Shown here: in pieces, positions 50,285 to 60,100 of the stretch | Position numbering within the stretch: the stretch's first letter is position 1 | How the letters are laid out: each line of letters begins with the position of its first letter | From: Calonectria ilicicola | Lineage: Eukaryota; Ascomycota; Sordariomycetes; Hypocreales; Nectriaceae | Length of the DNA stretch: 64,000 nucleotides | Assembly: GCA_020809705.1 (NCBI GenBank) | Contig: CP085825.1 | Location: 620,001-684,000, forward strand | Direction: 5' to 3' | Position numbers and translations under genes: made by a program | Notes under the pieces: generated by a model | The model's database searches: none | The model's input: the letters and a program-made list of their open reading frames with translations, nothing else | Told to the model about the DNA's origin: nothing

Positions 50285-51755
50285 ATGAAGACACCCCAGA
50301 CAACTACATTAGTCTTAGGGCTCCTGGGGACTTCAGTCAGTGCGATTGATGTGACGTGGACTGACACATGTGAGCTTGTACTCTCGAACTATACTCCGCG
50401 CCATTACTAACAAGGATAGCCTCCATTAAAGAGGGAGCTGCCACCGCTGCGTACGGCCTGGTTAAATACTACACTGGAAATAATACCGGTGATGTCCCAG
50501 GTAATCTGCCAGACCCTTACTATTGTAAGTAACCATTGAATTCTAGTTCTGTAACTCGGTCTAATTATTCTTAGGGTGGGAGGCTGGTGCTATGTTCGGT
50601 GCACTTATTGACTACTGGTGGCTGACTGGCGATACATCTTATAATAACATTACTACCCAAGCTCTGCTTCATCAGGTCGGAGACAACGACTTTATGCCCC
50701 CGAATCAGACCTTGACAGAAGGAAATGATGATCAGGGTTTTTGGGCTGTGGCTTCTATGGCTGCCACTGAACATAAGTACCCTGATCCTCCTAGTGACCA
50801 ACCCCAATGGCTTGCCCTCACGCAGGCTGTCTTCAACGAATATGTCACTCGATGGAATACAACGCACTGCTCTGGAGGCATGCGCTGGCAGATATTTACT
50901 TGGAATACTGGATACGACTACAAGAATAGTATCTCGAACGGCTGTTTCTTCAATGTTGCCGCACGCCTGGCTCGCTACACCGGCAGTGATAATTACTCTA
51001 CGTGGGCAGAAAAAATCTGGGACTGGATGGGAAAGGTCGACCTTATAGGCAACGACTACGAAGTTTACGATGGCATCACGATCAAGACTACTAACTGTAG
51101 CGTCCCTGTCACAGCGGAGTGGACTTACAACGCGGGTATTTTTCTCCACGGAGCAGCTGTGATGTATAATATCACCAATGGAAGCAGCAAGTGGAAGACG
51201 CGTGTTGACGGAATGCTAAGCAACATCAAGAACCGTTTTGTTAAGGACAATGTTATATACGAGCAATTCTGCGAGTCAAGTGACAATTGTGGCACCGATA
51301 GCGCCAGTTTTAAAGGCTACCTGACCCGTTGGATGACTGCTACTACGCAAATGGCGCCCTATACATACGATTCTATCTACCCTATCCTACTAGCCACTGG
51401 CAAAGCAGCAGCCGCTACATGTTCAGGCACAGATACTACGAACTTCAAGGGGCATCAAGGTACAGCGTGCGGCTTCAGCTGGCTCAAGACATCTTATGAC
51501 GGCAACGTCGGCGTTGGTCCTCAGATGAACGCAATGTCCGCCATAATATACACGCTGATCAACAAAGCGGAGACGGTGTACACGTCCTCGACAGGAGGTA
51601 CATCGAAGGGAAATGCCGATGCTGGAAACAAGAACTCGGACAGTCCGACCAAATATATGAAGAAGGTTACAGCCGCCGACAAAGCCGGGGCTGCTATCTT
51701 AACCATATTAGCGACTGCAGGAGTGGTTGCAGGCACAGCGTTTGTCTTGATTTAG
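50285..51755 (+). CDS. GPI-anchored GH76 mannan endo-1,6-alpha-mannosidase, DFG5/DCW1-like, 456 aa
   Basis: Three exons, 50285-50369, 50420-50524 and 50575-51755, with GT-AG introns in phase 1. The N-terminal signal peptide is MKTPQTTTLVLGLLGTSVSA. The GH76 signatures are present: YYWWEAGAMFGALIDYW near residues 60-80, the catalytic acid pair in EGNDDQGFWAVASM (Asp115, Asp116), RWQIFTWN and NGCFFNVAARLARYTG. The C terminus is hydrophobic (AGAAILTILATAGVVAGTAFVLI) after a Ser/Gly/Asn-rich spacer, which is a GPI-anchor signal. In yeast this family cross-links GPI proteins to cell-wall glucan by transglycosylation on the GPI mannan. Several N-glycosylation sequons fit a surface location. The splice at residue 63 yields WW, which fits the family. 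Confidence 0.92.
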
Positions 51756-52007
51756 TTGGAAAAAAATTTGGGATTTTTAAGGCCCGAGAGCCGTTTGAGA
51801 ATATGGGAACAGACTTTTAGCATTAATGTGATGCGCGTTTCCTAAACCCGTACATATGTTCCTATTTCCAAGCCCCACTGCCTTTTTTTTCTCTAAAAAA
51901 AGAAAAAGAATCGGCATAAATATAATTCACAAGAAGAAGAATACGCTAACTAAAGCCAATCTGCGATCAGACAAGCCTGTGTTGACCAGAAACCCCACGA
52001 AGCCACT
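51756..52007. other. Convergent intergenic region
   Basis: Short gap between the convergent GH76 and hydrolase genes. It contains an A-rich run near 51895. Nothing more was recognised. Confidence 0.6.
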
Positions 52008-53042
52008 TTACAGGTGTTGCTTGAAAAAGCTGGTAAGTTTGTCGAAAGGAATGAGCTCGACACGGTCATAAAGATCGACATGGCCTGCACCAGGGATCCA
52101 AAGAAGTTCCTTTGGCTCAGCGGCATTGTCGTAAGCATCTTGACTGAACTCACGCGAGTGAGCCTGATCACCAGAGATGAAGAGCAGGGGACGGGGCGAG
52201 ATGGTGTCAATGTCGTTGAAGGGATAGAAGTTGAGGAACTTGACTTGGCTCGAGCGTGTTGGGTGAGTGGTGGTGTTAGGCAGAGCACCAGGGGGGGTGA
52301 CTTCACCGCGGGTGGTGCGATAAAAGTCGTAAAACTCTTGCTGAATAGCATCCGTAGCATCCTCGCGCCTGTCAACGGTTCCACCAATCAACTCAGGTAC
52401 TGCGCCCTCGGATTCATTCCAGCGCTGGGCGACAGCGGCATCGATGAGCTCCTTGCGCTGGGCGAGGGTTTGCGCCTTTTCGAGGCCATTGCGGGTGACG
52501 GCACCCATGTCATACATGCTAGCGGTGGCAATGGCTTTGAGACGGGAGTCGATCTTTGCGGCGCTGATGATGAAAGAGCCGCTGCCGCAGATACCAACGC
52601 CACCAATCCGCTCACGGTCGACAAAGGGCTGGAGGCCGAGATAGTCAACGGCAGCGCTGAAAGCCTCTGCATAGTATTCGGCCGAGACAGCGTTGCGGGG
52701 CTCGCCGTCGCTACCGCCCCAATGAGGGAGATCGATGGAGACAGTGACGAAGCCCTGTTCGGCAAGCTTGGTAGCGTACAGATTGGCGCTCTGCTCCTTC
52801 ACGGCGCCCATAGGGTGACCGACGACAATGGCTGGGGTCTCAACGCTGCGGCTTAGATTGCGCGGGTAGAAGAGGTTGCCCGTAACACTGGTTCGATACT
52901 GCGTTGGGAACGTGATAGGCTGGATTTGGACGCTCAAGCTACGGTAGAAATTGTCAGCCCCGAAGGACAAATTCTGAGCCGTGACAGTCATGGCGTTGGC
53001 AAGAGCCATAGCGCCAAGGGCGACAGTGTGGCCTCCAATCAT
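52008..53042 (-). CDS. Alpha/beta hydrolase with Cys in the nucleophile elbow, dienelactone-hydrolase-like, 344 aa
   Basis: Intronless, with the ATG at 53042 and 345 codons. The first 22 residues (MIGGHTVALGAMALANAMTVTA) look like a weak signal peptide or anchor. Alpha/beta hydrolase elements: VVGHPMGAVKEQ (oxyanion region, about 73-84), SIDLPHWGGSDG, the nucleophile elbow GICGSG with Cys152 (150-155), LLFISGDQAHSREF (acid) and GAGHVDLYD (His). Cys in place of Ser in the elbow is typical of dienelactone hydrolase-like and YcjY-like enzymes rather than of lipases. Substrate is unknown, but these enzymes cleave cyclic or activated esters. A TATAAA box lies about 105 bp upstream. It is not closely linked in function to its neighbours as far as I can see. 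Confidence 0.85.
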   Translation of the reverse strand: MIGGHTVALGAMALANAMTVTAQNLSFGADNFYRSLSVQIQPITFPTQYRTSVTGNLFYPRNLSRSVETPAIVVGHPMGAVKEQSANLYATKLAEQGFVTVSIDLPHWGGSDGEPRNAVSAEYYAEAFSAAVDYLGLQPFVDRERIGGVGICGSGSFIISAAKIDSRLKAIATASMYDMGAVTRNGLEKAQTLAQRKELIDAAVAQRWNESEGAVPELIGGTVDRREDATDAIQQEFYDFYRTTRGEVTPPGALPNTTTHPTRSSQVKFLNFYPFNDIDTISPRPLLFISGDQAHSREFSQDAYDNAAEPKELLWIPGAGHVDLYDRVELIPFDKLTSFFKQHL

Positions 53043-54248
53043 ATTGATTGTATTGTCGTGTTATTGTGTGAAAGCAACGAGGAGATGAAATTGTAACAGC
53101 TGGTGTCATGAGCTTGATGGAATACCAGAGGGCATTTTGGCTATCCTTTATAGCCACGGCAGTTCATTTTCCACGTCATGGCTGCCATGCAGGACCAAGA
53201 CATGCTCTATAGGACCGATTCCAAAATGAACACTCTTTCCGGTATGAAGTCGTCATTATGCCAAGATGTATGCTTATTAACGGTTGGATCAAAGTTGGGG
53301 CTTTCCATTGCCAAGAGCTTGGTCATGGGATTGCACGGCAAAATGCTGCACGGGCTCCGGAACGGACATGTCGTCGTTGGTGTAAGGTTAATTTTTCGTG
53401 TCTGATTAATTCCTAGAGCCTTGCCGATTGGCTCAAATGGCACCGACGTAGCTCCACGTCGCGTGGCAGTGTCATGCAAGCTGCTGACACCTAATTATTG
53501 CAGCGGATGGCTAACTAGCCTTGGAATAGTGGACCTGGCATTGCTTTATGCCATTTTTCGTCCGCGTATTGATTAAGAAGGTCAAAGTGCAAGTGCTCGA
53601 AGTTTCTTCTGGCTTAATTACCCAACGTTTGAGAGCAGATGCCAGAGAGTGACGCTGGCTCAGTGTCAGGATGCGAAACCGAGCTACTGGTGTCATTGAT
53701 TAGGCCCGATTAAACAAGACTTTTAGGCACTCGATGCAAGGAACGATTATTTACACGGGTCGGTGCAGGTGGGTTCCTAACCCATTGTTGCGGATTTCCC
53801 CCCTTCAACGCGTCATGTCACAACCCTTTAGAAATATTTCCATTCTAGATGCCCTAGCCAACATCTGGGGATTTTCTTTCGTTAAAAACAAACAGAAGAA
53901 GAAAAAAAGACTCTGATGGTTGAGAAGTGACAAAGGAAACAGAAAGGGACATTAGCACGCGGCCTGGGCGCAATACGAGAACCTAAGAATTAATCCGAGG
54001 TGCTTGAGTAGGACAAAGCGATCACCGGTTTAGCCCATGAGCCGCGTGATGTGAGCAGGGGAACCCTGAGAAGCCGAGAATTAATGATAAGCGACCAAGA
54101 ATGTAGCTAGGTGCCCTCGCGTGTCCATTCCAGAAAAATACATAAAAGTCATGTTCTCGCCGTCAAACGTGTCCAAAACTATCAGTGAACAATTTCGTTC
54201 TTTCCGTTCTTTAACTCACTTAATTTCTGTCGCTCCTTACATTAAACA
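53043..54248. other. Divergent intergenic region
   Basis: About 1.2 kb between the minus-strand hydrolase and plus-strand carboxylesterase genes. It carries promoters for both (TATAAA at 53147 and a CATAAAAG tract near 54142) and no other supported feature. Confidence 0.5.
53147..53152 (-). promoter_or_regulatory. TATA box of the hydrolase gene
   Basis: TATAAA on the minus strand about 105 bp upstream of the ATG at 53042. Sequence and spacing fit a fungal TATA box. Confidence 0.4.
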
Positions 54249-56305
54249 ATGAAGAATCTTTGCGCCACCGCCGCCTGGCTATTGCTGATACTGAAAGCAA
54301 CCGCGTCTCCCGTGGCAACTTGCAATGATGAGACGGCACAGCTTCCCATTGTCAATCTAGCTCACGTACGTCCGCATGCTTCAGGATGAAGATTCAGTCA
54401 TCTTTGACTTATTTCCACAGGAACTAATCTTTGGTATCAGGAACGGCACCAAGCCATCAGCTATAATGTGCGTCTATCCCTATCATGCTGCTGCAGACAA
54501 CATCTATACCCTTTCGCGCACTAAAAGTGTTTTGAGTTATTGTATGTAAATCATCATGGCTAACCAGTCATTCTAGGACCAAGAGGGTACATACAACTTT
54601 TCTAATATCCGCTACGCTCAACCTCCTATCGGAGATCTCCGTTTCCGCGCACCGGTCCCTGTACTTCCTGCTGTGAAAGGTGCTAGATATGGCAAGAATG
54701 TGAACAATGGCTCCGTAGGAGCTATTTGCCCACAGCCATGGACCCTTTTCAATGATACAGCCGTCCTGCAGTGGGTTCTGGGACACATACAAGGCCAAGA
54801 ACTGAACCTCGAAGAGCTTCAGCAGCAATCGGCAAATCAGCCTGACCCGCCGCAAGACCCACGCATCTCAGAGGACTGTTTATTTCTCGACGTAGTTGTG
54901 CCGAAAAAGATTTTTGATAAGCGTGGGTCAGGAAAGGGGGCCCCAGTACTTGTCTGGATCTATGGCGGCGGCTATCTGGTCGGTGAGAAGACTGGCCTTG
55001 GTTTGCACGACCCAACTGGTCTATTACGGGCAAGTGAGGACCTCGGAGATGATGGATTTGTGTTCGTAGCTATGAACTACAGAGTAAGTACCGTCTCCAG
55101 TATTTTCTTTTGAGCTATAGCCGGGTTTTTCATCCCACTATTACCCCAGACAATAAGTGGCGGTGTGGAGGTAAGACAATGCTAACCTCTCTGTGCAGCT
55201 CGGCGCTCTTGGCTTTCTATCTGGGCCTACAATGGAAGTCGAGGGAACACCCAATGCCGGGCTTTACGACCAGCGACTGGCGTTGGAATGGGTGAAAGAA
55301 AACGTCCACCTCTTCGGCGGGTCTGCTGATAAAGTCACTGTCATGGGCGAGTCAGCGGGCGGTGGCTCAGTTCTTCATCAATTGACGGCCTTTGGAGGTC
55401 GTCGTGGACCAGCTCCCTTCCAGCAAATCATCACACAGTCCGCGGGTTTCAACCCAACCGGCTCCAAGCAGGCCAGAGAGGATGTTTTGCAAACATTTTT
55501 CGCCACAGCAAATGTGTCCTCGCTGGACGAGCTTCGCGACCTGCCTTCAGACCGTCTGATCGCCGCCAACAATGTAATCACTCGGCAACTATATCAAGGC
55601 GCTTTCCACCCGGCTGTCGATGGCGTTTTCGTTCCCGAAGAAAACGCTAAGATGCTGCTGAGTGGGGAATTTGACTACGTGCATGGCCTTATTGGAACCA
55701 ATGCTGATGAGGGTGTGCTTTTCGGCGACCCGAGGATTAACACATCGAGCGCATACGGAGCCTTCATTCGCACAGTGGTTCCAGGTATTACCGATGCTAG
55801 TGCCAAATTCATTCAAGAGCAGCTTTACCCCCCCATCTTTGACGGCTCGCAAGGATATACCAACAATTTCGAACGTGCTTATACGACTTTCGCGGAGTTT
55901 GCCTTTACTTGCAACCAGCCTTTCACTTCTAGAGGACTAAAGAACAGCACAAACAACTACTTGTTCTCGGTCTCGCCCGGCATCCACTCCCAAGATCTTG
56001 GATTTACTTTTTATCATGACACTCCGATCGACCCATCTGGGGCACCATTCCCGCCTTCATCAGCGGCAGATGTTGCGGTTTCGAGACTGTTGCAGACCTG
56101 GATTGCTAGCTTTGTATCACATGGTACACCAGCTGCCCCTTCAATACTCTCATTCGAACCTTATGGCTCAGATGGAAACTTGCTCGTTTTGGGAGAACGT
56201 CATAATTCGACAGAAGTTGTGAGGGGTGTTGACCCAACTATCGCGCTTGGCCGATGCAACTGGTTGGCCCAGGCAATTCAGGATGAGACACTGGTTGAAA
56301 AGTAG
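54249..56305 (+). CDS. Secreted type B carboxylesterase, about 593 aa
   Basis: Best model: exons 54249-54365, 54421-54471, 54577-55083 and 55199-56305. Signal peptide: MKNLCATAAWLLLILKATA. The esterase domain shows YNFSNIRYAQPP, WIYGGGYLVGEKTG (oxyanion hole), the nucleophile GESAGGGS (about Ser277), GTNADEGVLFG (Glu) and SHGTPAAP (His), so the catalytic triad is complete. Length fits fungal type B carboxylesterases. The junction of exon 2 to exon 3 is weak: a GTCTAT donor (54472) keeps the frame, whereas the better GTGCGT donor at 54468 breaks it. An alternative skips exon 2. Either assembly leaves the catalytic part intact. Substrate is unknown, and secretion suggests environmental esters. 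Confidence 0.8.
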
Positions 56306-56538
56306 ATCAAGAGCAGATGTCTAGTCTTGCGAACCCGATTTCATGAAAATTGGGGGACGTAAAGGATCACTTGGCAATGCTCACTCCTATCCTTTTATTT
56401 CACATGTACATCAGATTAAACTCGGTTTTTAGAGGTAACTAGATGTAAACCTGCCCCCCTCGAGGGATATATAGATCGAAATAATTATTTATATCAAGAA
56501 CTAAAAGAACAAAAAAATCGTGGCATGGTGCAGAGGCT
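56306..56538. other. Short intergenic region
   Basis: Between the carboxylesterase stop and the pseudogene; a short A/T-rich segment lies near 56470-56520. No function is visible. Confidence 0.5.
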
Positions 56539-57497
56539 AAAATCCGGAGTTATTTGAAATTAGACGGACTATTGGAACCAGTTGAAGTGGAGATGGAAGC
56601 CACCCTACACTATTGGAATCTAGAACCATTGGGACCTATACAAACTATTTCACTCAGGTCGCAACTACCGTCACTCACACAAACGTGGTCACGGAGTTTT
56701 CGACAGTTTACACTTAAATGGGCCCATCCATCCAGAACAAACGAGTTGTTGGTGTTGCACCAGTAGCCGTGGCACCAAAAGTTACCCAGTTCCCCTAATA
56801 TGCCCGCAAACAATGCAGAGACGCGAAGAAATATGTGGCGGCATGCGTTGCAATTGGAGTTGAGCCTAGCACTACCGCATTGCCTACACGCACTGTCACC
56901 CAGACTAAAATTGTGCCTACAACCACTGTATCCACAGCAATCATCTCACTTACAAAGACGGTGGAAGCCACCGCTACTACAGAGGGAGTGACTACTGTCA
57001 CTGTGCTTCCTCCTATGGGAAGATGTGGGGAAAAATTAACAATGGGGTTCTCATCAACCATTGGAGATGTCCATGTCCAACAGTCGGGAGATGGGCCAAA
57101 CGATTCCACGTACAGCGTTGACTAAGATGGCGACGTTTGTTCACTTACGCAGGCCGGGTTCTCAGGGTTTCTCTACTTCGACATTGGACTTGATGATGTG
57201 GAACCCATGGCATATTCTCACAACACCACGAATCCTTACGGCCTAGACGTCGATATCGTGGACTTTACGACCGACTACTCGAAACAAACTTTGAACTGCG
57301 AGTTTAACACACAAAGCGATTCTGATATCTTATCTTGTGTGTCGACAGCGCAGTCAACCGGCGTGCGTGACACTTTCTATTATTGCACATGGCCAAGTGA
57401 TTCGGCGCTCTCACGAATTGTCGTTGGATCATCGCGCCTCTCGACAGAACATTGCGTCCCAGTGACGCTGGGCCGCCCAACCTGCACAGAGAGATAA
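56539..57497 (+). pseudogene. Thr-rich secreted-protein pseudogene with in-frame TAA codons
   Basis: One frame carries protein-like sequence from about 56539 to a stop at 57497 but is broken by TAA at 56715, 56796 and 57123, and by a TGA at 56583. Text on either side of each stop is in the same frame and has the same composition: Thr-rich VATTVTHTNVVTEFSTVYT, then RKQCRDAKKYVAACVAIG, TTVSTAIISLTKTVEATATT, and a Cys-containing C-terminal part with GFSGFLYFDIGLDDVEP and SCVSTAQSTGVRD. It resembles in style the intact neighbour at 58394 (Thr-rich middle and Cys-bearing C-terminal segment). All three internal TAA codons can arise from CAA (Gln) by C-to-T, the change expected from repeat-induced point mutation. 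No start codon is obvious; the 5' end is a guess. Confidence 0.6.
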
Positions 57498-58393
57498 GGG
57501 TACTGCATTTCTATGACCAAACGTTAGAAATTGGATGATCTTTAAGACATGATTGCGCCACTATACTTCATTGTCATTCACACCTAAAATCACCTCACGA
57601 CGTCCTTTTGATTTCAATCGTATGTCTTAGCCAAACATATAGCAATCAAAGAGGTCGAATTAATTCAAGCCTGAATATAAAGAGTGAAAAGCGTCCCAAA
57701 TCCTCGTACTCGTGACCCCCCAAGACTGGTCTCATGGTATTAAGCTCTTCAGAAGCTCGCAATCATTGTTTTGATGAGATTTTGCTCAAAAGTGATTTCT
57801 CTATGGTGAGGACACTGACTTATATTGTGGCAAAGTGGTATTAGTAATAAAGCCCGCCCCCCGAATGATATGTGGTTACCGTTTGATATTCTTGGTCAAT
57901 CTCGGACCTTCCGAGGTCAGCGGACTGCGATGTGTCAATGACTATCTTAATTAGTCGCTAGCGTGCATGGTATTTCCCAGGAAGCTTGTTGAGATCCAGA
58001 AGTTCTAGATGATATCACATTCAAACTTTGTCGGAGCTTAGCTTGAATGGTCGATCATAAAGCTTATAGCTCGTGTGGTGGGCAGTGTCTGGAATTTAGA
58101 TGACTAGCATGTGGGCTTAGTTTGTAACCTAATGGGTGATTGACATACGTCAAGAGAGGCAGGATGTAAGATGATAGGCCACACTCTTCTGAGAGAGCGA
58201 TATTTTGGACGGCATTCTGGCCCGTATAAGTAGATATGACCCCAACCCTGTTCACGGCATTGATCTCCATCTCGTTAGCTTTAAGATCTTGCGGGCACGC
58301 AGGTAACGTGCCGATAATTTTCAACGAAATTCCTCATCATCACCTTGAGCTACTGTATTTTGCTTCTCTATCAAATGTTCGACGTCTCTCGAG
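57498..58393. other. Intergenic region
   Basis: About 0.9 kb upstream of the Thr-rich protein gene. No feature beyond its likely promoter was recognised. Confidence 0.5.
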
Positions 58394-59629
58394 ATGAAAA
58401 TTTCCAGTCTACTCCTTGCTGCAGCCGCGGTCTGCAATGTGACCGCCAACAAGCAGAATAAATACACCATCAAGATTTGCACAACTGTGCACGCCTTTAG
58501 GCCTGTCGGGATTATACCGACAAAAACATCCACTATAAGAGAACCATTCACCATTGTCAGCAATAAAGTAGTGCAAGAGACAAAATTCCGAACACCGAAC
58601 GCTGTTACTTCCACCATTACAAAGACGAGACTTGTCACGACACGAACAACACAAAAGCCTGGCACTCGTACAGTAAAGATAAATACCACTGTTTACACCA
58701 CAGTCACGATAACCGCATCTCCCAGTACCACGACGGTGCAGACTACAACTCGAACCGACCAGGTTGTCAAATCTACCACGACAATCGCCACTGTAGCCGG
58801 CTTCGTCCCAATCCAGAGCTCTCTCCCGGGGGCTTCTATGGATGAGGATGACGGTGTTCCCACCAAGAGGGAGATTCGAAAACCAAGGCGCAACCCGAGA
58901 GTTGACAATGCGATGAATGTTATCGGGAAAACTGGTTCTTCGACCGTTGCTAAGCCCGCTGCAGATTGGGTCGTCAGTGGTGGGCAGGGCATTGCACCAC
59001 AAGGAAGACCGCAATTCCCGCAGAGCGTCGAGTGCCAGGTCATCATACAAATTCCCAAAATGGTCACACGAGTCAAGAAGCTGGCCTGTACCACTGTCAA
59101 AGCCCCGACGCCCACCATAATCAAGGTCGTCAACGCCACAGCCATAAACACCAAAACCATCTTCCCCGCAAGCATAGTCGTCAGCGCCACGTCCACTCTG
59201 AGCTCGACCATCACTTCGAGCATCGTACCCACGACAACTGTGACAACGACTGTGACCTCTACGAACACGGTCAACATGCCCTTGGCAACATACTATGCGC
59301 AATGCGGCCACTCCAATGTGGCGAACAAGGTTGGTCCCAATTGGATGGCTGGCGGAGTCCTCTCGGACATGAACATCAGTCTGGACATCATAAATGCGGA
59401 CACTCCCTATGACTGTTGCGCTGCCTGTGCGGGTCGGCCTGACTGTGTCGTTAGTGTGTTGGTAAGCGATGGCACTTGTCAGATAATTACCAAGGGAACC
59501 AGCGCATGTACGCCGTCAACACCTTGTTCTGGAGACATCTACCTACGAGCGACCGAGTCAGACAATTGGGTGGCATTCTTCAACGGTCCGGCTGTAATTT
59601 GGAACCAGGCAAGCATTCCCACAAGCTAG
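58394..59629 (+). CDS. Secreted Thr-rich protein with Cys-rich C-terminal PAN-like segment, 411 aa
   Basis: Intronless, with the ATG at 58394. The signal peptide is MKISSLLLAAAAVCNVTA. Two Thr-rich blocks (about 60-130 and 255-295), likely O-mannosylated, flank a Lys/Arg-rich linker with a dibasic TKREIRKPRR site (about 156-165) and a segment with MVTRVKKLACTTVK. The last 110 residues hold paired Cys (YDCCAACAGRPDCVVSV, SACTPSTPCSGD), the layout of an apple/PAN-like domain. A cell-wall or extracellular role is likely, and function is unknown. The pseudogene to the left may be a tandem paralogue. Confidence 0.75.
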   Translation: MKISSLLLAAAAVCNVTANKQNKYTIKICTTVHAFRPVGIIPTKTSTIREPFTIVSNKVVQETKFRTPNAVTSTITKTRLVTTRTTQKPGTRTVKINTTVYTTVTITASPSTTTVQTTTRTDQVVKSTTTIATVAGFVPIQSSLPGASMDEDDGVPTKREIRKPRRNPRVDNAMNVIGKTGSSTVAKPAADWVVSGGQGIAPQGRPQFPQSVECQVIIQIPKMVTRVKKLACTTVKAPTPTIIKVVNATAINTKTIFPASIVVSATSTLSSTITSSIVPTTTVTTTVTSTNTVNMPLATYYAQCGHSNVANKVGPNWMAGGVLSDMNISLDIINADTPYDCCAACAGRPDCVVSVLVSDGTCQIITKGTSACTPSTPCSGDIYLRATESDNWVAFFNGPAVIWNQASIPTS

Positions 59630-60100
59630 GAATTTACAAAAGTCGGTCGAAAGTGGTGTCAAGATTTACTCTGTTTATATGCTCCTATGTTAAATACAAT
59701 CGTGTGTCGAATCCATATCTCGCAATTGTTCGTCAATTTTCTTTTTTGGTGATCATTGGTGTTGGTAGTTAGATGCAGTGGCAATGTGGTGTCGTGAGCT
59801 AGTGCCTTGTTCTGAACGTAGAATGCACTCACTGTATAGCTGCATGACTACGACCCACCCATCTCATCGACCAACTTCATTAGATTGGGCCGAAATATGA
59901 AAAATAAGTATATGGAATCACGCAAATGAACGAAAATTTCATGAAATGTATATATTCCTTGAAATAATATTAATCGTGTGCTCTGAGCCTCTGTTTCCTG
60001 GTTCTTGACATGTGATGTCTAGAAAACCGAAACAATATATCTACCGAACCTTTCCAACTCTTACGCGAGGACCAGCCATCGTCTTTTTAGCCCCATAGCT
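59630..60100. other. Convergent intergenic region
   Basis: Between the convergent Thr-rich and transporter genes; AT-rich near 59900-59970. No RNA or coding feature was recognised. Confidence 0.5.

Noticed and set aside
52014..52856. Open frame of 280 codons on the plus strand
   Set aside because: Antisense to the alpha/beta hydrolase, with no domain.
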